Shown here one piece after another: positions 20,829 through 32,342 of a DNA stretch of 64,000 nucleotides. The position numbers and the translations under genes are program-made. The first letter of the stretch is position 1. Every line of letters begins with the position of its first letter. Where the stretch lies: contig OY821518.1 of the NCBI GenBank assembly GCA_963682025.1, positions 32,778,007 to 32,842,006 on the forward strand, in the 5' to 3' direction. The notes below the pieces were generated by a model. The model had not been told where the DNA came from and searched no databases. It worked only from the letters and a program-made list of their open reading frames with translations. The DNA is from Cordilura impudica. Lineage: Eukaryota > Arthropoda > Insecta > Diptera > Scathophagidae.

Positions 20829-22180
20829 TGGATAATGTCATAAAAATTATCACCTGGAATGCAAGAGGCATTCGCAACAAATGTCAAGAATTGTTTCAAT
20901 TCTTAAATGATAACAACGTCAGTACATGTCTTGTTTCAGAAACTTGGCTTAAGCCTAACATATCTATTAGACACAAAGACTTTTATGTATATAGAAATGA
21001 TAGAGAAAACTCAAGAGGTGGCGGTGTTGCAATTATAGTTAAAAAGAATGTGCCGCATCAATCACTACCCATTGTAAACACTAGTCTAATAGAAAATATT
21101 GGTATTAAACTTTTTACTAACACTGATAGTATTAACATTTATTCTTGTTATTTCCCTGGTGGACTAGCTGGAACTGACAATAATAGAAAGCGCTTGTTCG
21201 CGTCTGATTTACATAGATTAAAAAACAACCATAAGTACATTTTAGGCGGAGATTTTAATAGTAGGCATCAGTCCTGGGGTTGTATTAGAGCAAATTGTTG
21301 GGGAAATATTCTATATGAGAAATTAGATTCTTACAATATCAATATAATTTACCCTTGTGATAATACTTACATTTCTGCTAGTGCTAACAGACAAGTTTCT
21401 ACACTGGACATATTTCTAACAAATGTCCCTGAAATATTAACACCAGCCTTCGTAATTAACGATTTAAGTTCTGATCATTTGCCTGTAGTAATAAAATTAA
21501 CGTCGAATATAACGAATCTAAATTCTCTTGAATATGATTTTACGAAAACTAATTGGAATAATTATGCGAATTATATAAATAGACAAATTAATATTCCGGT
21601 ATTAGAGCAAATTACAACAAATGAGCATATTGACGAAATGATTACATATTTTAAAGCGTTAATTACAGAAGCTATGCATCGCAGTACACCAAGGAAATCT
21701 CCTTCTCCCTCCAGAACAATCTTACCCTACTACCTAAGATATATAATACGGCAAAGAAATAGTGTTCGCAGAATATGGCAACGCCATAGAAACATAAGCG
21801 ATTTCTATCAAATGAAACTCCTTAACCGTCAAATCATTACTGAGTTAAATATGATACGAAATAAGTCTTGGGACAATTTACTTTCTACATTAGATAAAGG
21901 TTCTTCGACATTCTGGAAGCTGACAAAAATTTTAAGTAAGAAGAAAAACAACATTCCAATTTTAAAACACGATAATTTACGTTTTACCACCAATACTGAG
22001 AAATGTGAAATTCTAGGCCAAACATTCTTCTCTCACCACTCAATTTCAGATAATTTAGGTGACACTGAGACCATTTCATTAGTAAATTCAAGCCTCAATA
22101 ATTTTAATTTATTAAATCAAAATACTTCTAACCAAATTGAAACTAGTATCTCGGAGATAACGTCAATAATTAAAACTTAA
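20828..22180 (+). pseudogene. LINE ORF2, endonuclease and linker
   Basis: 450 open codons from ATG 20828. An APE-type endonuclease occupies residues ~1-230: IITWNARGIRNK (Asn), SETWLK (catalytic Glu), GGGVAIIVKKN, GGDFNSRHQSWG (Asp/Asn) and SSDHLPV (Asp-His). A linker with RRIWQRHRN and STFWKLTKILSKKKNN follows, leading into the RT fingers. The frame stops after TSIIKT at 22180, where a run of A suggests a one-base loss; NAPGIDEINNRCLKALPRQ, the next RT segment, follows in another frame. Confidence 0.85.
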
Positions 22181-23482
22181 AAAAAAGAATGCTCCGGGAA
22201 TTGACGAAATTAACAATAGGTGTTTAAAAGCACTACCAAGACAAGGTTTTAAATACCTTAAATTTTAATTAATGCGTGTTTCAAACTCTGCTATTTCCCA
22301 AAAGAATTTAAAGAGGCTAAAATCATTCCTATCAAAAAACTAAACGAAGCTTCTGAAAGTCCTACTTCTTACCGGCCTATAAGCCTGTTGAGCTCTATTA
22401 GCAAAATTTTTGAAAAGGTAATTAAAATCAAATTGACACATTTTATCGAGTTAAACGATGTCATTCCATCGCACCAATTCGGGTTTAGAAGAGAACATAA
22501 CACAGTTCACCCTTTAATGAGAATAAGGAACTTAGTGCAAACTAATTTTGAATCCCAAAAGTCATCGGGTATGGTTTTGCTAGATGTAAAAGCAGCTTTT
22601 GACTCTGTCTGGCATGAAGGATTAATATATAAAATGATCGGTCTGAACTTTCCGGCGGATATAATTAAAATAATACAATGTTTTTTAACAAATCATACTT
22701 TCAAAGTACATATAGGAACACATTGTTCCAGAAGTTTTGAGATTCCAGCAGGTTGCCCGCAAGGCTCGTGTCTATCCCCTATTCTATATAATATATACAC
22801 TGCAGATTTTCCCTGTTTATATTACTGCACAATATCTGTTTTTGCTGATGATACAGCAATTATCTGCTCTGGTATTTTTGCTAATGATGTCATAAGTAAC
22901 CTGCAAAGAGCTTTGGAAGTAGTAACAAATTATTTAAACAGATATGAAATCATGATAAATTGTAGCAAATCACAGGCAATATACTTTACTAGGAAGCGTA
23001 AGGAATGCTATATTCCCCAGGTCAATGTTAACATACAACATATGTCAGTTCAATGGGAGAAGAACGTTAAGTACCTTGGTGTAATCCTAGATACTAGAAT
23101 GAAATTTAAAGATCACATACCTCATATCATAAATAAAATAAATACACTGACTCGTATTTTATAACCATTTATAAATCGAAGTTCAAAACTTAGTATTGCC
23201 AACAAGAAACTTATTTTAAAGTCAGTATTCCATGCAGTAATGTTCTATGCTGCCCCAGTATGGGCTAAAATCGCAAAATGTCACATCAAGAAACTGCAGA
23301 TTTCACAAAATAAACTTTTAAAATTAATGTTTAACTTACCTTGGTTTTTCTCAACAACACGTCTGCATGCACTAGCAGATATTGAATTAGTGGAAAGTAA
23401 AATAGAGAGACTTTTGAAAAATTTTCAACGCCGTTGTACATATTCGGATTTTACTCATATTAATGAACTTGCTTCATTGTAA
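22181..23482 (+). pseudogene. LINE ORF2, reverse transcriptase and C-terminus
   Basis: Frames shift at about 22185 and 22263. From 22388 the RT is open: SYRPISLLSSISKIFEKVIK, FGFRREHNTVHP, DVKAAFDSVWHEGLIYKMI, PAGCPQGSCLSPILYNIYTA and the catalytic FADDTAIICSG. The thumb follows (VKYLGVILDTRMKFKDHI). A stop at 23162-23164 interrupts, and the C-terminal tail resumes at 23240 (MFYAAPVWAKIAKCHIKKLQ), ending at 23482. The active-site Asp pair is intact, but the gene is broken by three lesions. Confidence 0.85.
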
Positions 23483-23629
23483 TTAGTTTTAAGTAGATAA
23501 GTAGATTAAGTTTTAATTAAAAAAAAAAAAAAAAAATTCAAATAGGTTTTTGTAAAAAATTTTTCCTCCCAAACTTTGTATATATTTCATATTCCAAGTT
23601 ACAAAAATTTTTATGTTGAAAAAGATATA

Positions 23630-26348
23630 CACCTAAGTCTGTTTTTACACGGTCTTTTTTTACACGGTTTTGATATAACACGGTTTGAAAATTGAATATT
23701 TTTAATTTTTTTACACGATTTTATTCCATTTAGCACGATTTGAAATTTTATGTACTTAAATTTTTTTTGTCAAATTTAATTTTTGCGAAGTATGTTCATA
23801 TCACAAAAAAGTATTTATGAAAGAAAAAAGTCTGAAACCATCGATAGTATCGATAGTGCTATCGATAGTTTGCGAACACTAGCTTAAAGATTTAAGTGAA
23901 TTCCCTTTTAGCGCGTACAAGCAATTTTTACTGGTCAAAGCAAATGTGAACAGCACTAATTTAGGAGAATTCCCTTTATGTGCATACAATAAAATTTACT
24001 GGTCAGAGCAATTGAAACGTGTTAATATTTTGTGAACTGTCAATGCAATAAGACGTGTTTTGTTAAGAAATTTTTTGCAGGCAAATTTGATTTTCCATTA
24101 AATTTAATTTTAACGCATTAAGATAAAAGGTAAGCCAAAAAATATTTTGTATTTATTCAGTTATTTATGTTTTTTAATTTTGTAAAATATTTTATGTATC
24201 CCTAAAAGGAAATGTCAGATATAAAACTAAAACGGAAGGCAATTTCTTTGGAATCCAAGATTGAAATTTTAGATCGCCTTCGAAATGGAGAAGGCTCAAC
24301 TGCTCTTGGTAAAACGTTCGGTTTAAATGAAGCCACAATAAGAACTATAAAGAAAAATGAAATTGCTAATAGGCAATCGGTGATTTCTGGAACGAACCTA
24401 TCTGTTAAGTCTTCATCATACACTAGAGATGCTGTTAAAGAAAAAATGGAAAAAGCACTCATAATATGGCTGGAGGAAAATGCCCAAAAAAGAATTCCCG
24501 TAGACGGAAACAATATCAAACAGCAAGCATTAAGGTTCTATAAAATGATAAAAGACGAACAACCGTCTACATCCACACAAACAACTGCTGAGAAGAGCTA
24601 CGTATTTTCTGCAAGCACAGGTTGGATGAGGGGATTTCTCCATAGGCATGCGCTTCATAACATAAAAATCAAGGGCGAGATTGCTTCTGGAGATCAGAAA
24701 GCCGCTGAAGAATACCAACTAAAACTTAAAAAAATAATAGCGGATGGTGGATACAGTCCAGATCAGGTTTTTAACGCTGACGAAACCGGTCTTTTTTGGA
24801 AAAAAATGCCGAGAAGAACATATGTGTCCAAATCGCAAAAAAGTGCTGGGGGTTTTAAAGTTGAAAAAGATCGAGTCACATTTTTATTGTGCAGTAACGC
24901 TTCTGGAGATCGGATGTTAAAGCCCCTGCTTATCAATCGTGCATTAAAGCCTCGAGCAAGGAAAGGTGTCGATTTTGATACATTGCCGGTTAATTGGATG
25001 GCCAATAAAAAAGCATGGGTGACGACTACAGTTTTCACAGAAAGGTTCATTAAATATTTTGTGCCAGAAACTAGAAAATATTTGAATGAAAAGGGCTTAG
25101 AATTTAAAGTTCTTCTGTTGGTAGAAAATGCACCCGGGCATCCTCAGTTGGAACACCAAAATGTACAAGTTTTGTTCCTGCCACCAAATACCACATCCCT
25201 AATCCAACCACTGGACCAAGGAATTATCGCAACATTCAAAACTTATTATATCAAACGAACATTCCAGTACATTTTGGACACTTTGGATAGGGATAAAACT
25301 CTAACAGTAATTGATGCCTGGAAAAAGTTTTCTATTAAAGATTGCGTTACACATGCTGCTTTAGCATTGTCAGATTTACGACCATCAACCTTAAACGGAT
25401 GTTGGAGAGCAATTTGGCCAGAATGTGTAAAAAGTAAAAATCCTGTGGAGAAAAATACAAACGAATATCCCAATATAATTGCTTTAGCACACGCAGTTGG
25501 TGGGGAGGGTTTTGATGACTTGGTATCTGATGACATTGATGAACTGATGATTGATAAAGTTCTTAGCGAAGACGAAATATTACATTTTGCCTCACAGAAT
25601 GCTGATGTTATAGAAAGCAGTGATAGTGAAGAACCTGTAAAATTAACTGAAAATTTAATTCAAGAAGGGCTTCAACTTGCAAATAAATTAGGACACCATT
25701 TCGTCAAAAATGATCCCAATGTCGAAAGAGCTGCACAATTCCAACGTGAGCTGAATTCTTGTATGGCTCGTTACAAGGAATTATACAAAGAGGTAGCAAG
25801 AATTGGCGAACAACGGCTCATAACAGAGTTCATTTTTCAAAATGTAGATACCGAACGAGCAAGAGAAAGTCCAGTTCAAAATTATTCCAGCGATGATAGT
25901 GAATGTATACGCGTTCGAAGCAAGCGAATGCGAATAACTGATGACGACAGCAATTAAATTTATGTTGCTGTATTTATGATTATCACTTATTTTATTGTAT
26001 TTTTTACCTTAAAAATTGAATAACCTATTCTTTTCGTTCACAACATAGTTGTTTAGTTCCTGAACTTGCCATACATTTAATTTATATTATGTACTTTTAA
26101 GATTAGAGTGCATATCTTTTTTATCATTAATTACTATGCTTGTGAAAATAAGCATTATATATTTGATTTAATAAAATAAACATGAATTCTTGTTCTTAAA
26201 AATTCTTGTTTTTCACTAATTTTAATAGGTTTTAGAGATTAGGAACAAATCACCCATTTTTGTATACGATCAATGTCTTTTTTTACACGGTTTTTTTTTA
26301 CACGGCTTCTTCTGGAACCAATCTACCGTGTAAAAACAGACTTAGGTG
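23630..26348 (+). mobile_element. pogo/Tigger-type DNA transposon, apparently complete
   Basis: 2,719 bp. It starts CACCTAAGTCTGTTTTTACA at 23630 and ends with the exact inverted copy at 26326-26348; the TIR is 23 bp including ACACGG. TA duplications flank it (23628-23629, 26349-26350). Further TTTTTTTACACGG words lie just inside both ends, in direct orientation. One long transposase frame fills the middle. It is inserted in the 3' UTR of the LINE. Perfect TIRs and an open gene point to recent arrival. Confidence 0.93.
24212..25957 (+). CDS. pogo/Tigger transposase, intact 581 codons, second Asp replaced
   Basis: Cut-and-paste transposase of the Tc1/mariner superfamily, pogo/Tigger branch; it would act in the nucleus on the 23-bp TIRs. 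An N-terminal CENP-B-like helix-turn-helix spans ~5-55 (SLESKIEILDRLRNGEGSTA), a second CENPB-type HTH ~75-150 (ALIIWLEENAQKRIPVDG, GWMRGFLHRH), the DDE domain ~175-400 (FNADETGLFW with Asp190; IQPLDQGIIATFK with Asp335), then an acidic C-terminus. In this family the second catalytic residue lies in LLLxDNAPGHP; here it is LLLVENAPGHP (Glu305), while spacing and surroundings are normal. ATG 24212 follows directly after an in-frame non-coding leader and is the first Met. No frameshifts. Whether Glu supports catalysis is unknown; a domesticated DNA-binding role is possible but the perfect TIRs argue for a young element. Confidence 0.93.
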   Translation: MSDIKLKRKAISLESKIEILDRLRNGEGSTALGKTFGLNEATIRTIKKNEIANRQSVISGTNLSVKSSSYTRDAVKEKMEKALIIWLEENAQKRIPVDGNNIKQQALRFYKMIKDEQPSTSTQTTAEKSYVFSASTGWMRGFLHRHALHNIKIKGEIASGDQKAAEEYQLKLKKIIADGGYSPDQVFNADETGLFWKKMPRRTYVSKSQKSAGGFKVEKDRVTFLLCSNASGDRMLKPLLINRALKPRARKGVDFDTLPVNWMANKKAWVTTTVFTERFIKYFVPETRKYLNEKGLEFKVLLLVENAPGHPQLEHQNVQVLFLPPNTTSLIQPLDQGIIATFKTYYIKRTFQYILDTLDRDKTLTVIDAWKKFSIKDCVTHAALALSDLRPSTLNGCWRAIWPECVKSKNPVEKNTNEYPNIIALAHAVGGEGFDDLVSDDIDELMIDKVLSEDEILHFASQNADVIESSDSEEPVKLTENLIQEGLQLANKLGHHFVKNDPNVERAAQFQRELNSCMARYKELYKEVARIGEQRLITEFIFQNVDTERARESPVQNYSSDDSECIRVRSKRMRITDDDSN

Positions 26349-26441
26349 TACTGTTAAACTCATTATATGCAAATGATATATAAAATAAAATAAGTATGTA
26401 AATATTATTGTTGTAAATAAATGAATTGAATTGAAAATTGA

Positions 26442-26675
26442 ATTTTTGTTTTTGATAGATTTAAGTGAAGATCGGGAATCAGCTTCATTCAGCTATGACT
26501 AAAGATAGTCCTATGGGGATTATTTTTGGACTACTGATAAATGGATTTAATGAACATACCCAAACCTAAATTGACCGAGATCTATATGATAATAAGGCAA
26601 TTCAAATCGATATCATAAGCGTCATTTCTATGGGGACTAGGTCTTAACATGAACCGATTTTCCCCAATTTCAATT
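26442..26675 (-). mobile_element. DINE-1-like copy, second part
   Basis: Continuation of the copy that breaks at 20242, from GATAGATTTAAGTGAAGATC to CCCCAATTTCAA. At 26675 it meets a plus-strand copy head to head in the middle of both, so a rearrangement or second insertion truncated it. Confidence 0.7.
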
Positions 26676-26922
26676 TAGTGATGTCCGTTCGTCCGTATGT
26701 CTATCTGTACGTCCGTCTGCGTGAATATATTTTTGTGAAATTTAATATGCAAGGTTTTCGCACTGAAAATCTGGCTAAAATGTTCGTAAGGCCCAGGTTG
26801 TTATATAAAATTATATCGATGAAATTTGTCTATTATACCCATTTTTATTCATAGTCCCCATATAAAGCTGATTCCCGATCTAAAGAAAATGACGCATAGA
26901 TTTTTTTTATATTTGGTTTATA
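26676..26922 (+). mobile_element. DINE-1-like copy, first part (split by Tc1)
   Basis: Starts inside the element at GTGATGTCCGTTCGTCCG, runs through the body (AAAGCTGATTCCCGATC) to the Tc1 TSD at 26921-26922, and resumes at 28513 (GGTCATGATCAGTC). Truncated at its 5' end. Confidence 0.65.
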
Positions 26923-28512
26923 CACTATGCGAAATATTTATAAGGCCACATGTAAATGGCATAATTTCCCGAATATAAAACAACAACAAATTTTTATTTT
27001 TTAAGATTTAATAAGCTTAAACCAAATTTACTTAATTACGTAAAAAAAAACAAAAACTTAAATCCATTATTTAATAAAAAAAAAACTACAAAAACATATT
27101 TTCTTCATACGAAATAAATGTAAATCCACTTATATTTACTTTATGAAAAGCAAACGAAAAATAACTAAAGTAATAGGAAGTATGGCCACCGCCTTGATTG
27201 ATCACCTCCTCTAAACGTCTTGGCATGGAATTTATAAGACTGTGGACATGTTCTGGTAAAATGTTACGCCATTCCTGCTGAGCAGCATCATTTAGGTTTT
27301 TTATTGTGGCAAATTGACGTCCATTGGCAAAAACTTTCGCGGATAAAAGTGCCCACATGTTCTCCACAGGGTTGAGATCTGGACTTATGGCTGGCCATTC
27401 CAGGGTTTTTATTCCACGGGAGTTCAAGAAGTATTTTGTCTTCCGAGATCTATGTATGGCAGCATTGTCTTGCTGAAATATAAACTCTGGGCCAGCAATT
27501 TCTTCTCCATAGTGGATTAAAACATTGTCCAATAAATCTATATAATATTCCGAGTCCATTTTAGTCGATACAAAACATATTGGAGTGGTTCCTCTATAAG
27601 AAATACCGGACCATACCATAAGTGAACCACCAGCAAAATTTCGACGATGTCTGTTTGCTTTTTCGGAATATTTATTGCGCCAATATTTGTGAACTCCGTC
27701 TGGTCCGTCTAAATTAAATTTTTTCTCATCCGAAAACACGACTGTTTTCCATTCATGGTCCCAAAATCTATACTTTTCTGCAAAACGCAATCTAGCCAAT
27801 TTATGCTTGGGACTAAGCAATGGTTTGCCAAGTTTTTTCTCATATCTAAGGTCCAAATCGTTTCTCATTATTTGCTGTAGTCTACGCACACCAACTTCCA
27901 AATTTAATTTGTGTATAATATTTCGCGGACTTATATTTTCTTTAATGACAATACTTTTAATCTGCCGTTTTTGTCTCTCAGTCACAACTGGTGGCCTTCC
28001 TGGACTCTTTACTGATCCGTATTTTTTTTCCTTTATTTATGAAATTATTTATTACACATCTCGACCTTTGGCAATTTCGCGATTTGATGCACCATGCTCC
28101 TTGTATACCACAATTTGAGCTATTTCCTCAGATGTGAGCATTTTTCCACGTGGCATTTTCAAATTTTTACTAAAAATATGCTTTTTACTGCTTATTACAA
28201 TTCTTTTAACTAAATCTTACTTAGTTACACACCTATTTAAACAATATGTTTTATTAAATTGATCAACTCTGGTTTTATAAAACAATATGTTTTATCAAAT
28301 TGATCAACTCTGGCTTTATAATAATTTTGCACCAGCTGTTACAAGAACTGAGTTCAAAAAGGTTTTGGAAACAAATTGTTACAGAAATGTGATATACATT
28401 AATTTGTACAAACGTATTGAATTTTATTATGACATTTTTTTTCAAATTATACTTTATATTGGATAAAAAAATTCAACTTTATATAATGGCTTTATAAATA
28501 TTTCGCATAGTA
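26923..28512 (-). mobile_element. Tc1-family DNA transposon (DD34E), near complete
   Basis: 1,590 bp with TIRs CACTATGCGAAATATTTATA (26923-) and its inverted copy at the right end, one base off at the tip. TA duplications are at 26921-26922 and 28513-28514. The minus-strand transposase fills most of it. It is inserted in a DINE-1-like copy. An internal ~45-bp direct duplication (AACAATATGTTTTAT...GATCAACTCTGG at about 28239-28316) lies near the right end. Confidence 0.9.
27086..28156 (-). pseudogene. Tc1-like transposase with one N-terminal frameshift
   Basis: ATG at 28156 gives MPRGKMLTSEEIAQIVVYKE and HGASNREIAKGRDV, the first paired-like HTH. A one-base shift near 28040 is needed to continue (NNFINKGKKYGSVKSPGRPPVV). 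From 27985 the frame is open: second HTH, then VVFSDEKKFNLDGPDG (Asp86 of the open frame), GGSLMVWSGISYRG, FIFQQDNAAIHRS (Asp173) and ISPDLNPVENMW (Glu208). There are 34 residues between the second Asp and Glu, so DD34E, the Tc1 class. All three catalytic residues are present. The usual stop after GGHTKY appears lost, adding about 28 residues up to 27086. Confidence 0.88.
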
Positions 28513-28600
28513 TATATATTTTTGATAAAATTAATATGGTCATGATCAGTCTATATTTTGACTTAGTCCCCATATACAAATAACATTTTCTTACTTATAT
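28513..28600 (+). mobile_element. DINE-1-like copy, second part
   Basis: Short continuation (GGTCATGATCAGTCTATATT, CTTAGTCCCCATATAC) of the copy broken at 26922; it then fades. Confidence 0.55.
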
Positions 28601-30479
28601 TTTAAGAAAACTATTTTTAACTAAGTTTTGTATCACATTTTTTTATGACAATGTGTACTGTATTAAATTAAAAAATTGAATAATCAATTGTTGTTGTAAA
28701 CAACTTTTATTGAGAGTAATGCTAAATTCTATGATTTGATGAAAAGTTTTGTAAGTCACTGTATAAATAATAAATAATGTCATTGCCACACCACTGGTAT
28801 GAGTGTTATTAATTGTAATTATTAAGGAGAAATGTATAAATCATACGTTTAGGTGTTTTTAGAGGGGGCAAGCTGACCAAATGTGAAAGGAATTCGCTTC
28901 TGTTAATAGAAATGAGTGTTAAATTGTAAGAAAACATTTTATTGGAGGGGGGGTTTTAATTCTAAAATTCCTCGTTAGTTCTTAATTTCTACCAAACTAA
29001 ATTCAATTAATAAAACCATAAGCTATATTCCTTTAAATTTTCTTATGCTTAATTTTATGATACAAAAAAAAAAAAAATAAATCAATGGAAAAGTTGCTAG
29101 CCTTCTATGGTCCTGATCATAAACGTTATAATCATATTGAATCAATTTACTGATACATATGGCATACCATTAATACAAGCAGCCAACCTTTTATATCTTT
29201 ATTATAATTGACTTTACATAATGATTAATTATTTGTAACGCCACTGTAAATTGTCTAAGAACATGTGCTATACACTGAAAGCACAGCATGATTCCCAATT
29301 TAGTAAAGGTTTCTGTTGTTAGCAATTAATTGTGTTGAAGGCCTGTAAAAAGAAATACAGAAATACAGTAAAAATTTTGTCATATGTAATTTGTTAGTAT
29401 AGTGTTTGTATATTATCATTTATTTCAGACTAAAACAATTAAGACAGCTGTTAGCTGAAAAAATGTCTCACCAATTACAATTTATTCTTGGAACAATCTA
29501 ATGTACATATTGTTTTGTTAGTCTAAGCCCATATAAAATGAAACTTCAATAGAAGGTACCATCACACAATTCCAAAATTTGGTACATATGAATGTATCAG
29601 CATTTTTGTGTACAACAAATCCCAGAGTTGGTTACTTTTTAGGTTTTTCATTATATGTTCTTTAAGTTCTTTTTTAATTTTGCGATTTTTTTTCAATTAT
29701 GTTTCAAAAGGAAGTCCTTCTACTATTTTTTTTTAGCGTGGCTTCATATACGAGACGAATCGTCCCATAATTATATATGTTAATATATTAAAATTTTGGG
29801 GTGTATGTATATAATCGAATTAAGACTGAACCTATTCACTTTATATTCAGTACATATATCGACCATTTTTTAGTATGAAGAATGTCAAAAAATATTAGAA
29901 GTTTTGCAAGCAGGTCATTGTTTCATCTTCACATTTTTTTTTACATTTTTTCGTCGGAGAACTCCAATTTATGTTTTATGAATTTAATAAAAGCTAATAA
30001 AAGGTATTTGTATTGTTTAGTGGAAGTGCTGATTACTAATACTTAAAACTGTTTGATGGGTTTTAAACAGTATACTTTATCAGTAAAAATATTTTTATAT
30101 GTTAAACTACATATGTATTATTTAAAGGAAATATGAAAATGTTCCATTTGGACAGTTAGATAAAAAATGGTAGTTATGCGATATAGAACTGGTAGAAAAT
30201 TTTCCAAACAATTCATTTATTTATCTAATCCGTTATCCCATACAACACACATAAAATCTTCTGCACGAAGCACATAGCATTAAGGAAATGTAATAGATTA
30301 AAACGACAATTTATAATAATAATAATAAAGTATAAGAAATATGTAAGATTAATATAAAAGTATTATTTATTGAATTATACCAAGGGTAAAATATTCAGTA
30401 AAAAAAATTAAAAATTTAAAAACTCACATATAATTGTAAAAATTAAAAAGGCTGTTTTTAAAGTAAATTGCGTTCCCTT
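28601..30479. other. AT-rich, no gene or repeat recognised
   Basis: About 1.9 kb without long open frames, RNA genes or clear repeats. It may be the nearest thing to unique host sequence in this part of the window. Confidence 0.45.
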
Positions 30480-31020
30480 TTTTTTGTAGAAAACTATTTT
30501 ATTTATTTTTTTGTCAATTTTAGATTTGACGATTTTTGGCTTTGGCGATTATTGTTTTTTGCGATTTTGATTTTGGAGATTTTTTTTTTGCGATCTTTAA
30601 TTTTGGCATTTTTTTTATTTTGCCAATGTTTGCTATTCGAGATTTTCTGTTAAGGCGATTTTTGATTTTGCCGTTCTTTGTTTTTTCTTTTTTGCTATTC
30701 GCGATTTTCGGTTTTGGCAATTTTTGAAGTAGGTGATTTTTGATTTTGCCGACTTTTGTTAGTCGCGATTTTCGGTTTTGGCGATTTTTCGTTCCTTTTG
30801 TGATTTTCGATTTTGGCGATTTTTTTTTTTTTTTTTGTAATTTTTGACTAGGCGATTTTTGATTTTAGCGATTTTTGACTTTGTTGATTTTTGTTTTTTG
30901 TGATTATTGATTTTAGTGAATTTTGTTTTTTGCGATTTTGGATTTGGCGATTTTTGATTTTTGACGATTTTTGTTACTTACGATTTTCGGTTTTGACGTT
31001 TTTGGATTTTGGCGACTCCG
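30480..31020. repeat. GCGATTTTTGATTTTG-type minisatellite, block 1
   Basis: Irregular tandem array of a ~17-24 bp word: GCGATTTTTGATTTTGGCG with variants (GCGATTTTCGGTTTTGGC). Period and spelling vary from unit to unit. It is followed by a short unique segment (GACTCCGCCCATATTTTTCA) and then a DINE-1-like element. The part from 30560 is repeated at 31831. Confidence 0.8.
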
Positions 31021-31073
31021 CCCATATTTTTCACGACTACTCACATTGGTAATTAATGTGGTAATTCATATTT

Positions 31074-31830
31074 TTATACCCTATACCACTATGTGGTTTG
31101 GGTACAATGACTTTGTGCTGCTGTTTGTAACTACCAAAAATATTTGACCTGGACCCATCTTTTATTATACCAATCGACTCAGAATCAATTTCTGAGTCAT
31201 CGTCCGTCTGTGTGTCCATGTAAAGCTTGTAATCAAACTGCAGGTCGCAAATATGAATATATTTTGATGAAATTTGGTATATAAGCTTTTATCGGCCATG
31301 GGATGAAGGCTCTTGAAATTGGTGAGAATCGGTCCATGTTCAGAGCTAGCCCCCATACAAATTACCCATATGAAATCGACATAAATTTCCATAAGATCCA
31401 AATTGTCATATAGATCTTACTCAAATTGGGTTTTATGCGTTCATTACATCCACTAATGAGTAGTCCAAAAATGATCCCTTTGACCCCATATAGAGGTGCT
31501 TCCCGATCTTCATTTAAATCTATTAAAAAACAAAAATATTGCACTGATTCTTCTCAAATTTTGTTTGTACATATTTTTGCAAAATACAAGAGACTTTACC
31601 AAACATGATCAGGATCGGTCCATTTTTGGACCTAGTCCCTTTATAGATATAGCATCCGATATGAAATTTTTCATATCTGCAGCCAAAAAAATTAATAAAA
31701 ATCCCACTCAAATTTGGTTTTTGCTTATTTTCAATGTCCAGTTAGTTGGGCCTAAGAGATAGGGTTTCTAAACGCATGGTATAGGGTATCGTATAGTCGG
31801 TCTAGACCGACTATAATTTTCTTACTTGTT
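31074..31830 (+). mobile_element. DINE-1-like element, full length
   Basis: Runs from TTATACCCTATACCACTATG to the perfect 24-bp palindrome TATAGTCGGTCT/AGACCGACTATA and ATTTTCTTACTTGTT. The CCGT tract is short (CGTCCGTCTG). The last ~400 bp are almost identical to the copies at 11224, 32929 and 36698. Confidence 0.85.
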
Positions 31831-32285
31831 TGCGATTTTGATTTTGGAGATTTTTTTTGCGATCTTTGATTTTGGCATTTTTTTTATTTTGGCAATGTTT
31901 GTTATTCGAGATTTTCTGTTTAGGCGATTTTTGATTTTGCCGTTCTTTGTTTTTTTTTTTTTTTGCTATTCGCGATTTTTCGGTTTTGGCAATTTTTGAA
32001 GTAGGTGATTTTTGATTTTGCCGATTTTTGTTAGTCGCGATTTTCGGTTTTGGCGATTTTTCGTTCCTTTTGTGATTTTCGATTTTGGCGATTTTTTTTT
32101 TTTTTTGTAATTTTTGACTTGGCGATTTTTGATTTTAGCAATTTTGACTTTGTCGATTTTTGTTTTTTGTGATTATTGATTTTAGTGAATTTTGTTTTTT
32201 GCGATTTTGGATTTGGCGATTTTTGATTTTTGACGATTTTTGTTACTTGCGATTTTCGGTTTTGACGTTTTTGGATTTTGGCGAC
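31831..32285. repeat. GCGATTTTTGATTTTG-type minisatellite, block 2
   Basis: Second copy of the array at 30560-31015, same order of variants with small indels in the T-runs. Confidence 0.8.
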
Positions 32286-32342
32286 TCCGCCCATATTTTT
32301 CACGACTACTCACATTGGTAATTAATGTGGTAATTCATATTT

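Larger units (their letters stand above)
20243..26441 (+). mobile_element. Jockey-type LINE, 5'-truncated, split by a pogo/Tigger element
   Basis: Plus-strand non-LTR element with ORF1 (CCHC knuckles) and ORF2 (endonuclease plus RT). Its 3' UTR contains a poly(A)-like run (23520-23537) and ends ATGAATTGAATTGAAAATTG before the TSD. A 12-bp TSD (ATTTTTGTTTTT) flanks it. The pogo/Tigger element sits in the 3' UTR. ORF1 is truncated at its 5' end. Confidence 0.85.

Noticed and set aside
30480..32285. CRISPR-like spaced repeat array
   Set aside because: Repeats are irregular, AT-rich and without unique spacers; the genome is eukaryotic.
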